Below are positions 1 to 7,580 of a DNA stretch of 64,000 nucleotides, piece after piece. Positions within the stretch are counted from its first letter, which is position 1, and each line of letters starts with the position of its first letter. The stretch is taken from the NCBI GenBank assembly GCA_934457095.1, contig CAKSHJ010000004.1:1-64000 (forward strand), written 5' to 3'. This stretch comes from an uncultured Eubacteriales bacterium. Lineage in GTDB: Bacteria > Bacillota > Clostridia > Oscillospirales > Acutalibacteraceae. The notes under the pieces are model-generated. The model saw only the letters and a program-made list of their open reading frames with translations. It had not been told where the DNA came from and searched no databases. The translations under genes were made by a program, and so were the position numbers.

Positions 1-2
1 AG

Positions 3-28
3 AGAACGCAGGAAACTGCGTTCTTTTG
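3..28 (+). terminator. Rho-independent terminator of an upstream gene
   Basis: A perfect 9-bp stem (agaacgcag at 3-11, ctgcgttct at 16-24) closes a GAAA tetraloop and runs into a T-rich tract. It probably ends a gene that lies left of the window. Confidence 0.85.
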
Positions 29-168
29 TTTTATTTGAATAGGGTTAATTTTATGGAAAAGAGCCTTGAATTTTGTTGGAAACAGGCATATAAATGATTA
101 AAATTTCTCAATAAAAAATCAAATGATAAAATTTAGTCATTAAATCTTATGTAATAAAATGGAATGCA

Positions 169-177
169 TGGTATACT
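169..177 (+). promoter_or_regulatory. Extended -10 promoter for the ABC importer operon
   Basis: TGG-TATACT at 169-177 is an extended -10 element about 65 bases before the first permease start. I see no convincing -35 hexamer, which fits an extended -10 promoter. No GTTAGC-type operator is near it, so this operon does not obviously share the control of the metallophore cluster. Confidence 0.45.
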
Positions 178-240
178 GTTCTCGTAAAAGAATGGAGTAT
201 ATGTTGTAATGTTGTAAAATTGAGCAGAGAACCGAGGTGT

Positions 241-1188
241 ATGGTTATTTGGAGATACATAGTAAAACGCCTGCTTCAGCTGATTCCGATTTTATTTGGA
301 ATTACCCTGCTGTCGTATGCGCTGATGCAGACCGCCTCGGGTGATACGGTGGATGCGCTTGAGCAGCAGATGGGAGCTTCTATGAGCCAAGAGGCAGCGG
401 CGGCGCTGCGGCACGAAATGGGTTTGGATCAACCGTTTATTGTGCAGTATTTTCAATGGGTGGGCAAAATTTTCACCGGCAATATGGGCTTTTCCTATGT
501 CAAAAATCAAGAGATTTTCCCCATGTTCATGGAGGCTTTACCTAATACTCTGCTACTAACCCTGTCATCAATAATAACCACGGTGCTCATTTCGATTCCG
601 CTGGGTGTACTGGCCGCGGTGCGGCAAAATAAACTGACCGATTATCTCATTCGCATTTGCACATTTATCGGGAATGCTTTGCCGAATTTTTTTGTTGCAC
701 TGCTGTTGATTTTTGTGTTTGCGTTGCAATTGCATTGGCTGCCCGTTATGGGTAATAATGGTTTTGTCAGCATGATTTTGCCCACGCTGACTTTGGCGAT
801 CGCCATGTCGGCAAAGTATATCCGTCAGGTGCGCGCCACGGTGCTGGACGAGCTGAACAAGGATTATGTAATGGGTCAACAAGCCAGAGGCGTAAAAGAA
901 CGCATGATATTGTTTGCCAATGTTTTGCGCAGCGCAATGCTGACCATTATTACCCTGCTGGGATTATCCATAGGCTCTCTTTTGGGAGGCACTGCGATTG
1001 TGGAATCTATTTTCATGTGGCCGGGCGTGGGCAAAATGGTAGTGGACGCCATTGCAAACCGGGACTACCAAGTAATACAGGTGTATGTGATTTGGATGGC
1101 GATTATTTATGTAGGCATTAACCTGATTACAGATTTGATTTACCATTATTTAGACCCGCGAATCCGTATTTTAGGGGAGGAGGGCTGA
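241..1188 (+). CDS. Opp/Nik-type ABC importer permease 1
   Basis: Inner-membrane permease of the peptide/nickel/opine ABC importer family (DppB/NikB/CntB type). The protein begins with the typical N-terminal membrane helix after MVIWRYIVKRLL and carries the EAA-type loop that contacts the ATPase (ARGVKERMIL region), followed by the family's GVGKMVVDAI segment. I prefer ATG 241 (315 aa), which gives the usual short N-terminus. An in-frame TTG at 220 would add seven residues but has no good ribosome-binding site; the GAGGTG before 241 is itself close. The next permease starts three bases after the stop. The substrate cannot be fixed from a permease alone; peptide, nickel or a metal-opine complex are all possible. 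Confidence 0.85.
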   Translation: MVIWRYIVKRLLQLIPILFGITLLSYALMQTASGDTVDALEQQMGASMSQEAAAALRHEMGLDQPFIVQYFQWVGKIFTGNMGFSYVKNQEIFPMFMEALPNTLLLTLSSIITTVLISIPLGVLAAVRQNKLTDYLIRICTFIGNALPNFFVALLLIFVFALQLHWLPVMGNNGFVSMILPTLTLAIAMSAKYIRQVRATVLDELNKDYVMGQQARGVKERMILFANVLRSAMLTIITLLGLSIGSLLGGTAIVESIFMWPGVGKMVVDAIANRDYQVIQVYVIWMAIIYVGINLITDLIYHYLDPRIRILGEEG

Positions 1189-1191
1189 ACC

Positions 1192-2109
1192 ATGCCGGAA
1201 AAATCTTTGCAGCTAAGGCAAAAAAAGCTGAAAAAAGACAGAACCATGCTTAAATTCGGTATTTTTCTGGCAATGGCAACGGCGTTGCTGTTTGTAGCCT
1301 GCTTTGGGCAATTTCTTGTGCCGCACGACCCGTTTGCACAGGATTTAAACGCAGCGCGACAGTCACCGAGTTTTGAGCATTTGCTTGGCACGGACCGCTA
1401 TGGGCGCGATTTATTGTCGCGTGTAATTTTGGGTGCGCAAACAACGATTTTTTCAGCTTTGGCTTTGGTGGGCGGCATTATGATATTCGGCACGATGATT
1501 GGCGTAATTTGCGGCTATGTTGGCGGTTGGACGGATTCGTTTTTGATGCGGATTTCGGATATTTTTCTGGCATTTCCGGAGATGGTGTTTGCCATTTCGA
1601 TTGCCGGCGTACTCAACGGAGGTATTTGGGGTGCGGCCATAGCGGTGGGACTGATTGCCTGGCCGAGATATGCCCGAGTTGCGCGCAGTCAGGTGTTGGC
1701 AATGAAAAACCAGCCGTATATGCAGGCGGCAAAGCTGTCGGGTACGCGCTGGTACAAAATAATAGGCAAACATATTTTGCCCAACATTTTAGGGCCGATT
1801 GCAGTGACCGCGGCATTGGATTTGGGCGCTATGATTATGAATTTGGCGGGGCTTTCGTATTTGGGCCTTGGCGCGGTGCCGCCTACTCCGGAGTGGGGTT
1901 CTATGATGAGCGAGGGGCGCAGTATGCTTCAGACCTGCCCGTGGATTGTATTAGCGCCGGGCTTGGCCATTTTTATTACAGTAGTCATTTTTAACCTGCT
2001 GGGCGATACCATTCGGGATATTTTGGACCCCACGCAGAAACGCAGAACCGTTAAAGGTAGCTTTTATGGATTCCGGAATTTATTTTCCGAGAAAAAAACA
2101 GTCATATGA
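1192..2109 (+). CDS. Opp/Nik-type ABC importer permease 2
   Basis: Second membrane subunit (DppC/NikC/CntC type, 305 aa). It has the C-subunit hallmarks: an N-terminal OppC_N helix, the HLLGTDRYGRDLLSR signature near residue 60, and a coupling loop (MQAAKLSGTRWYKII region) for the ATPase. A strong GGGGAGGAGG lies just before ATG 1192 and overlaps the end of the first permease, so the two are translationally linked. It should form a heterodimer with the first permease. The C-terminal tail after the last helix is rather long and basic. Confidence 0.88.
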   Translation: MPEKSLQLRQKKLKKDRTMLKFGIFLAMATALLFVACFGQFLVPHDPFAQDLNAARQSPSFEHLLGTDRYGRDLLSRVILGAQTTIFSALALVGGIMIFGTMIGVICGYVGGWTDSFLMRISDIFLAFPEMVFAISIAGVLNGGIWGAAIAVGLIAWPRYARVARSQVLAMKNQPYMQAAKLSGTRWYKIIGKHILPNILGPIAVTAALDLGAMIMNLAGLSYLGLGAVPPTPEWGSMMSEGRSMLQTCPWIVLAPGLAIFITVVIFNLLGDTIRDILDPTQKRRTVKGSFYGFRNLFSEKKTVI

Positions 2110-2152
2110 CGTTTTTTAAGTATAGCAACAAAAAAGAAATGAGGTTATGAAA

Positions 2153-3742
2153 ATGATGAACAAAAGACGGACAAAAATTATTGCAATGGCAGCTTGCGCG
2201 GTGATTGCCACCGCTACTTTGGCAGGCTGCGGAACGGGTAGTACCAACACGGTATCAGGCGGTACGGCGGCCATTACGGACATTGACAACCGGGTGTTCA
2301 ACTATGGTTGTACGGCCTATTCAGGTTCGGGAGTCGGGGTAGACCCCCACGATGCGTATTGCGGCTGGTCAACGCTGCGCTACGGAATCGGAGAAACATT
2401 AGTGAAAATCAGCGATGAGGGCACGGTAGAACCGTGGCTTGCGGAAAGCTGGAGCGTAAACGAGGACAGTACCGAGTGGACGTTGACTGTGAAAAATAAT
2501 GTAACATTCTCCAATGGTAAAAAGGTGGATGCCGCCGCAGTAAAAGCAAATTTTGAGCGGCTGAATGAAAAGAATCAGCGTGCCGCTGCGGGTCTTGCAA
2601 TCGAGTCCATTTCCGCTGATGGTCAGACCGTGACCATTAAAACCCGCCAACCCAACCCGATTCTGATTAACTGGCTGACCGACCCGTTCGGCTGTATTGT
2701 GGATGTTTCCGAAGAAATCAACGGTCAGAACCATGTTGTGGGCACAGGGCCTTATACTTTAGAAAAAGCCGATACAAACGGCGTCGTGGTGCATGCCAAC
2801 AAAAATTACTGGAACGGTTCTCCTAAATTCGGCACCGTAAATGTGATTTGCTTCCAAGACGGAGATACCATGTCTATGGCCATGCAGAACGGAGAGCTGG
2901 ACGCTTGTGCCAATCTTGGTTACGACACAGTACCGACTTTCCGGAATAACCGCAATTTTAAAATTGACAGCGCCGCTACTTCGCGGTCTTATATGTTCAT
3001 GTTCAACACGCAGGACGAGGCTTTGTCCGAAGGAAACGTGCGGAAAGCCGTTTCCATGGCAATCAATAAGCAGGGCTTTGTTAACACCTTAATGAACGGC
3101 TATGGCGCAGTAGCTCAGCTTTGCTTCCCCGAATCCTACGCTTTTGGAGACAGTAAGGTGCAAGGTCCGCAATATGATACCGAGCAGGCAAAGGCATTGC
3201 TTGCGCAGGCAGGCTGGGCAGACACCGACGGCGACGGATATGTAGATAAAAACGGCAAAAATTTAGAGCTAAGCTGGGTAACCTACCGCAACCGTTTGGA
3301 GTTGCCGTTGCTGGCAGAATCCGCACAGGCTTCTCTAAAAGAAATCGGCATAAAAGTCAATATTGACGACCGGGAAAGCAACGCCATTATCACCGATGTT
3401 TCCAAGAATTTTGATATATATTCCTGGGCGGTTGTAACCGCGCCCTATGCCGACGGACTGACATTTTTTAATGAACTTTTAAACAATTACAGTATTCACG
3501 GCTGGTCCGGTTCTGAATTTGAACAATTTCAATCGCTCTACCAAACCGCAGTGCAGGAAAACGCCCCGAGCAAACGCGCAGATTACAGCGTACAGTTGCA
3601 GCAAATGCTGGTAGACAACAATATCCTGGTTGTTGCCTCCCATAACCAAATGAATTTGGTTATGAAACCGGGCGTGACCGGTTTGGCCGCGCATCCCTCC
3701 GACTATTATGAAATTACGGCGGAGCTGGATATAACACAGTAA
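2153..3742 (+). CDS. Substrate-binding lipoprotein of the ABC importer (SBP family 5)
   Basis: Extracellular solute-binding protein, family 5, of about 529 aa. The N-terminus is a lipoprotein signal: basic residues, a hydrophobic run and the lipobox LAGC, so the mature protein is anchored by its Cys. Near residue 55 the segment DPHDAYCGWSTLRYGIGETL resembles the start of nickel/opine-metallophore binders (NikA/CntA) more than classical OppA, which is a suggestion only. GAGG at 2141-2144 is best spaced for ATG 2153; ATG 2147 is very close to it. The order permease-permease-binder-ATPase-ATPase is complete, so this should be a working importer. Substrate not proven: peptide, nickel or a metallophore. 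Confidence 0.85.
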   Translation: MMNKRRTKIIAMAACAVIATATLAGCGTGSTNTVSGGTAAITDIDNRVFNYGCTAYSGSGVGVDPHDAYCGWSTLRYGIGETLVKISDEGTVEPWLAESWSVNEDSTEWTLTVKNNVTFSNGKKVDAAAVKANFERLNEKNQRAAAGLAIESISADGQTVTIKTRQPNPILINWLTDPFGCIVDVSEEINGQNHVVGTGPYTLEKADTNGVVVHANKNYWNGSPKFGTVNVICFQDGDTMSMAMQNGELDACANLGYDTVPTFRNNRNFKIDSAATSRSYMFMFNTQDEALSEGNVRKAVSMAINKQGFVNTLMNGYGAVAQLCFPESYAFGDSKVQGPQYDTEQAKALLAQAGWADTDGDGYVDKNGKNLELSWVTYRNRLELPLLAESAQASLKEIGIKVNIDDRESNAIITDVSKNFDIYSWAVVTAPYADGLTFFNELLNNYSIHGWSGSEFEQFQSLYQTAVQENAPSKRADYSVQLQQMLVDNNILVVASHNQMNLVMKPGVTGLAAHPSDYYEITAELDITQ

Positions 3743-3771
3743 ATCGAAGAACACGAAGGAAGCGCAGAATC

Positions 3772-4737
3772 ATGTCAGTAATATTAGAAATAGAAAAATT
3801 GAATGTCAGCTACCATGGAACACCGGTTTTAAAAGACCTAACCCTAAACCTGCACAAGGGCGAAGTACTCGGAATCGTTGGAGAATCGGGCAGCGGAAAA
3901 AGCACGCTGCTCAAAGCGATTATCGGGTTGCTGGGTGAGAACGGCCGGGTAGATTCCGGGCGGCTGGAATTTGATGGCATGAATCTATTGCGACTTTCAG
4001 CCAAAAAGAGGGAAGCCCGTCGCCGCCTGCAAAAAATTCGCGGAACACGGTTGGGTATGGTATTCCAAAATCCGGGCGCGTCCTTTAACCCAATTCGGAA
4101 AATCGGCGTTCAATTCACAGAGGCGCTGAAAAGCCACGGTAAAGTGAACGAACAAGAGGCAAAAGCGCAAATTTTGGAGCTGTTTGCTAAGCTGAGCCTA
4201 CAAGACGGCGCACGTATTTTGAACAGCTACCCATTTGAACTCAGCGGCGGTATGAGCCAGCGTGTTGCCATAGCGCTGGCCATGGTGATGAACCCGGAAT
4301 TGCTACTTGCCGACGAGCCAACCAGCGCCCTTGATGTAACGGTACAAGCGCAGTGTGTCAAAGAGATGATGGAGCTGCGCAGCCAGCTTGGCACAACGAT
4401 TATGATTGTAAGCCATAATATGGGCGTGGTATCCTATATGGCAGACAAAATTGCAGTAATGTACGCCGGCCATTTGGTGGAGTACGGCAAAAAAGCAGAT
4501 GTGCTGAACAATCCGCAGCACCCATATACCAAGGCGTTAATCGGCGCAATCCCATCCGTTGACGGCGGTTCGCTTACAAGCATTCCCAACTGTTTACCGG
4601 TATTCGGTCGGCAAAATCAAGGCTGCCCGTTTACGCCGCGGTGCAAAGTTGCGAAGACGGAATGCGCGCAGCTCCCAATATTAACCAAAACCTACTGCGA
4701 ACCCGAACATTGGACGCTGTGTTCCCTCACAAAATAA
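3772..4737 (+). CDS. ABC importer ATPase 1 (OppD/NikD-like)
   Basis: Cytoplasmic ATPase subunit, 321 aa. Visible motifs in order: Walker A GESGSGKST near residue 38, signature LSGGMSQR near 159, Walker B LLADEPTSALD near 178. The C-terminal oligopeptide-transporter extension (oligo_HPY) contains CPFTPRC and a further spaced Cys. Such Cys sets bind an iron-sulfur cluster in some DppD-like proteins (family knowledge), so this may also hold in this protein. It lies 29 bases after the binding-protein gene and 10 bases before its partner ATPase. Confidence 0.9.
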   Translation: MSVILEIEKLNVSYHGTPVLKDLTLNLHKGEVLGIVGESGSGKSTLLKAIIGLLGENGRVDSGRLEFDGMNLLRLSAKKREARRRLQKIRGTRLGMVFQNPGASFNPIRKIGVQFTEALKSHGKVNEQEAKAQILELFAKLSLQDGARILNSYPFELSGGMSQRVAIALAMVMNPELLLADEPTSALDVTVQAQCVKEMMELRSQLGTTIMIVSHNMGVVSYMADKIAVMYAGHLVEYGKKADVLNNPQHPYTKALIGAIPSVDGGSLTSIPNCLPVFGRQNQGCPFTPRCKVAKTECAQLPILTKTYCEPEHWTLCSLTK

Positions 4738-4747
4738 GGAGGACGAT

Positions 4748-5698
4748 ATGCCGGTTTTAGAGGTGCGTAACGTTACAAAAACATTTTTAAAAAATAAAAG
4801 CAAAATTGCCGCCGTGAACAATGTGAGCCTTCAAATACACGCAGGAGAATGCGTCGGCTTGGTAGGGGAATCGGGCTGCGGAAAAAGCACCTTAGCCAAG
4901 CTGATAACTCGGCTGACAGACGCAGACACAGGCGAAATTTACTTGAATGGCCAAGAAATTACCCATTGCAGAGGCAAACAAAAACGAGAAGTATACCGCG
5001 ACTTACAAATGGTGTTTCAAATGCCAACCGATTCATTTAATCCGCGTCTCCGACTGGGCAGCAGCATTGCAGAGGCCATGGTGAATTACGGAAAGCCAAA
5101 GCGGCAGGCCAAGCAGCGCACGCCGGAGCTGCTGGACTTAGTAGAACTTAGGCAAGAATATGCCGACCGATATCCGCATCAGCTCAGCGGCGGAGAATGT
5201 CAGCGGGCCGCGATTGCCCGCGCGCTGGCGGTCGACCCTAAAATTTTAATTTGCGACGAAGCAACCAGCGCATTAGACGTATCGGTTCAGGCACAGATTG
5301 TAGCTCTGCTGCTTGAATTGCAAAAAAACCTCGGTATGTCATATCTGTTCATTTGCCACGATTTGGCGCTGGTACGGAACATTTGTAACCGCATCTTGGT
5401 GATGCACCGCGGCAGCATTGTAGAATCGGGTTCAACCAAAGAGGTTCTTGCCAATCCGTTGCACCCCTATACGCGGCTGTTGCTCTCCTCGGTATTTCCG
5501 ATAAAAGCAGGAAAAGACTGGAAAATTCCAACCCTGAAGCAACAGGTAGAACCTGAAGGAGAGGGATGCAAATTTTGGGAGCGTTGTCCGCTTTGTATGC
5601 AGCGTTGCCGGGAGCAAAAACCCGAATTATTTGCGGTGTGCAACCCGCAAAATCCTCAGGCAGCTAAGCATGAGGCAGCGTGTTTTGCGTATTTTTAA
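4748..5698 (+). CDS. ABC importer ATPase 2 (OppF/NikE-like)
   Basis: Partner ATPase, 316 aa, preceded by AAGGAGGA. Motifs: Walker A GESGCGKST near residue 38, signature LSGGECQR near 149, Walker B LICDEATSALD near 168. The C-terminal oligo_HPY domain carries a Cys-rich stretch (CKFWERCPLCMQRC) that could bind metal or an iron-sulfur cluster. It completes a heterodimeric ATPase pair and is followed directly by a strong terminator, so the operon ends here. Confidence 0.9.
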   Translation: MPVLEVRNVTKTFLKNKSKIAAVNNVSLQIHAGECVGLVGESGCGKSTLAKLITRLTDADTGEIYLNGQEITHCRGKQKREVYRDLQMVFQMPTDSFNPRLRLGSSIAEAMVNYGKPKRQAKQRTPELLDLVELRQEYADRYPHQLSGGECQRAAIARALAVDPKILICDEATSALDVSVQAQIVALLLELQKNLGMSYLFICHDLALVRNICNRILVMHRGSIVESGSTKEVLANPLHPYTRLLLSSVFPIKAGKDWKIPTLKQQVEPEGEGCKFWERCPLCMQRCREQKPELFAVCNPQNPQAAKHEAACFAYF

Positions 5699-5703
5699 TT
5701 TGA

Positions 5704-5736
5704 TGCACGAACCAAAAACGGGTTCGTGCATTTTGT
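5704..5736 (+). terminator. Terminator of the ABC importer operon
   Basis: A perfect 10-bp stem (tgcacgaacc at 5704-5713, ggttcgtgca at 5721-5730) with a 7-base loop, followed by a T-rich run. Confidence 0.9.
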
Positions 5737-5919
5737 TTTTATGCAGGCGAAAAAAGAGAAAAAACGTAAAAATACCAAGCGAATTTGAAAATAAATTGTA
5801 TCTCAATTGTAAATAGTTTATGTATAGTTTGTGTGTAATTCATCAAAATGCAGCAATGGATTCCGGGATTTTGTTGCAGGTTGACGGTGAATTGTGACCG
5901 AATTATTGCATATAAACTC

Positions 5920-5948
5920 TTGACAAACACTTTTTTTATGATTAAAAT
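5920..5948 (+). promoter_or_regulatory. Sigma-A promoter for the urea-transporter gene
   Basis: TTGACA (5920-5925) and TAAAAT (5943-5948) are separated by exactly 17 bases. Transcription would start near 5955, leaving a leader of about 160 bases. The rest of the 5737-5919 gap is A+T-rich and shows nothing I recognise. Confidence 0.8.
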
Positions 5949-5989
5949 GAAAGTAGCTGTTATAGAATTTATAATAGTTGCAGTGTATA

Positions 5990-6072
5990 CAAAATCACAC
6001 TGCAATCAACGGTTGGTTTGAAGGTTGAGAGGGGGGAACGCTACATAGTTTCAAATCGACAAAAACCAACAA
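5990..6072 (+). promoter_or_regulatory. Possible structured leader before the urea-transporter gene
   Basis: The leader contains mutually exclusive pairings: GTTGGTTT (about 6011-6018) with AAACCAAC (6063-6070), or GGTTTGAA (6013-6020) with TTCAAATC (6051-6058). A G-rich stretch (gaggggggaacg) lies between the arms. I could not match it to the guanidine, NiCo or any other riboswitch I know. It may be a regulatory RNA or simply base-composition chance. Confidence 0.25.
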
Positions 6073-6115
6073 CAGTATTCAGTTTTTCAATTAACAGAAA
6101 TTAGGGGGAGAAACA

Positions 6116-7198
6116 ATGGGCATCGATATTAAATCACTACCAAAACCGATTAGAGCGTTTTTTAACGGTATTGCTCAAGTAGTTTTCATCGAAAATGTCA
6201 TTGCCGGCGCAATGATTTTTATATCATTCTTCATCGCCGGACTCGAAATGAACAACTGGGATTTTGCAAACTGGTTCAGCTGGAGACCAATGGTATTTAC
6301 TTTCATCGGAGTGAACCTTGCAAACCTCGTTGCATTTATGATGGGCGCTGACAGAGGAGCTATCACATCCGGCTTGTTCGGCTTCTGCCCAAACCTGATT
6401 GCAATTGGCGCATGCACCTTTACCGGTTCTGCCGATGCTGCCGGTAACTGGTGGTCTGCTTGGATTGTTTTAGTTGCAGGCTGTATTCTGTGCGTTCCGC
6501 TGCAAATGTTCATCAACAGATTTACAGGACATTTCGGTTTGCCAGGCTTTACATTCCCATTCATTGTTATGATTTGGTTCTTTACCATGATTAGCTTCCA
6601 GACAGACCTCTTGGCAGTTGGTAATGACCCAGCGCTGAAAACCGGAATGAATGCATTCCTTTCTAACGGATTGACCGGCGATGGTGGTAGCTGGATGACC
6701 GGCTTCGACTGGAACACCATGGGCTGGGATTGGGGTTCAATGACCTCCAGCCACTGGGGTCTGTTCGCAATCAATGCCTTTGAGGAAATTTATGTTATCG
6801 ACGGATTTATTGCTTCCTTGATTGTAATTGCAGCATATTTCTGGTATAAATGGGATTTCGCACTCAAAGCATTGCTTGCAACCGCATTCGCTATCGGTAT
6901 GGGCTTGCTGTTCGGCGCAAATATGGGTCCGATGGGTCTTTCTTTGTACGGCTACAGCTCCATCCTCACCGTTGGCGCTTTGGACACTTTCTGCAAAAGC
7001 AGAATCAATTCGGGAAGATACTGGTTCCTGTTCTTCCTTGGTTTGGTCATGACCAGCCTTATCAACTTCGGCGCACAAACATTCTTGGGCGCATTCGGTT
7101 TGCCGAGCTGCACAATCGCATTCGTACTTGCAGGTTGGTTCATCCTGATTGTTGAGCGTGTAATGATTGATCAAGCTGAAAAAAGAGCAAAAGCATAA
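6116..7198 (+). CDS. Urea transporter family (UT) membrane protein
   Basis: Integral membrane protein of 360 aa. It resembles the UT/Yut urea channel family: QVVFIENVIAG near residue 22, the MGADRGAITSGLFGF segment near 77 (family motif about LGADR..I..GLYGF) and GLPGFTFPF near 142 for the conserved LP..T.PF loop. The halves are hydrophobic with about ten membrane segments. Family members pass urea, and some ammonia, by facilitated diffusion. It has its own promoter and terminators on both sides, so it is monocistronic. No urease genes are visible here. The upstream importer is of a class that includes nickel transporters, and urease needs nickel, so the pairing may be functional, but this is inference. 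Confidence 0.75.
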   Translation: MGIDIKSLPKPIRAFFNGIAQVVFIENVIAGAMIFISFFIAGLEMNNWDFANWFSWRPMVFTFIGVNLANLVAFMMGADRGAITSGLFGFCPNLIAIGACTFTGSADAAGNWWSAWIVLVAGCILCVPLQMFINRFTGHFGLPGFTFPFIVMIWFFTMISFQTDLLAVGNDPALKTGMNAFLSNGLTGDGGSWMTGFDWNTMGWDWGSMTSSHWGLFAINAFEEIYVIDGFIASLIVIAAYFWYKWDFALKALLATAFAIGMGLLFGANMGPMGLSLYGYSSILTVGALDTFCKSRINSGRYWFLFFLGLVMTSLINFGAQTFLGAFGLPSCTIAFVLAGWFILIVERVMIDQAEKRAKA

Positions 7199-7258
7199 CT
7201 TTCTTGATTTTTATTATGTTTAAATAGGGCGATTTGCCCGCATTAAAAACCTGAATAT

Positions 7259-7328
7259 AAAACGCTCCGGCGTGTAAGTTTGCAATGGCGACAGAGTTGA
7301 CTTACATGTTCGGAGTGTTTTTTGTTTT
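7259..7328 (+). terminator. Terminator after the urea-transporter gene
   Basis: Long imperfect stem: aaaacgctccg...cgtgtaagt (7259-7279) pairs with acttacatgttcggagtgtttt (7300-7322), then more T residues. It insulates the metallophore cluster from upstream transcription. Confidence 0.8.
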
Positions 7329-7374
7329 ATGCAGGAAATAATATGAAAAAGTCCATAAATTGCTGGAAATTATA

Positions 7375-7404
7375 TTGACAGATAAAGGGATAGTGTATTA
7401 TAAT
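7375..7404 (+). promoter_or_regulatory. Sigma-A promoter of the metallophore cluster
   Basis: TTGACA (7375-7380) with TATAAT (7399-7404) at 18-base spacing. The predicted start near 7411 lies just before the first GTTAGC repeat, so a bound repressor would block initiation or early elongation. Confidence 0.75.
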
Positions 7405-7420
7405 AAAAACTGAAACTGTA

Positions 7421-7436
7421 GTTAGCGTAGGCTAAT
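7421..7436 (+). promoter_or_regulatory. Operator-like repeat 1, GTTAGC-N4-GCTAAT
   Basis: Imperfect member of a four-copy family of 16-bp inverted repeats. It lies about 10 bases after the predicted transcription start of the salicylate synthase transcript. One arm differs from consensus at the last base. Confidence 0.6.
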
Positions 7437-7501
7437 TTAAAATCGTGTTTTGGAATATATTGAGAAAATTTAACAATTTAATTTTGTGGAGGAATTGTAA
7501 G

Positions 7502-7531
7502 ATGAAAGATTTTTTGTTACATGAAGGTTAG
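7502..7531 (+). CDS. Short leader ORF, 9 residues
   Basis: ATG 7502 follows GGAGG (7488-7492) at ideal spacing and encodes MKDFLLHEG, then TAG at 7529-7531. The stop codon lies inside the left arm of operator repeat 2. It is either a translated leader peptide or the remnant start of a gene lost from this position. The good ribosome-binding site argues against pure chance. Confidence 0.35.
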   Translation: MKDFLLHEG

Positions 7532-7542
7532 CTTACGCTAAC
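7527..7542 (+). promoter_or_regulatory. Operator-like repeat 2, GTTAGC-N4-GCTAAC
   Basis: Perfect copy of the 16-bp inverted repeat, 106 bases downstream of repeat 1 and 38 bases before the salicylate synthase start. Two copies flank the start of this transcript, which would allow cooperative binding or looping. Confidence 0.7.
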
Positions 7543-7580
7543 TCCATTGTAAAACTTAGTCTATTTTAGGAGGACAAAAA

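Noticed and set aside
5990..6110. Known riboswitch (guanidine-I, NiCo or other) before the urea-transporter gene
   Set aside because: I did not find the conserved blocks of these classes; only generic pairing is visible.
7220..7242. Small hairpin gggc-gattt-gccc as a second terminator after the urea-transporter gene
   Set aside because: The stem has only four pairs and no T tract; the larger hairpin at 7259-7322 is the better terminator.
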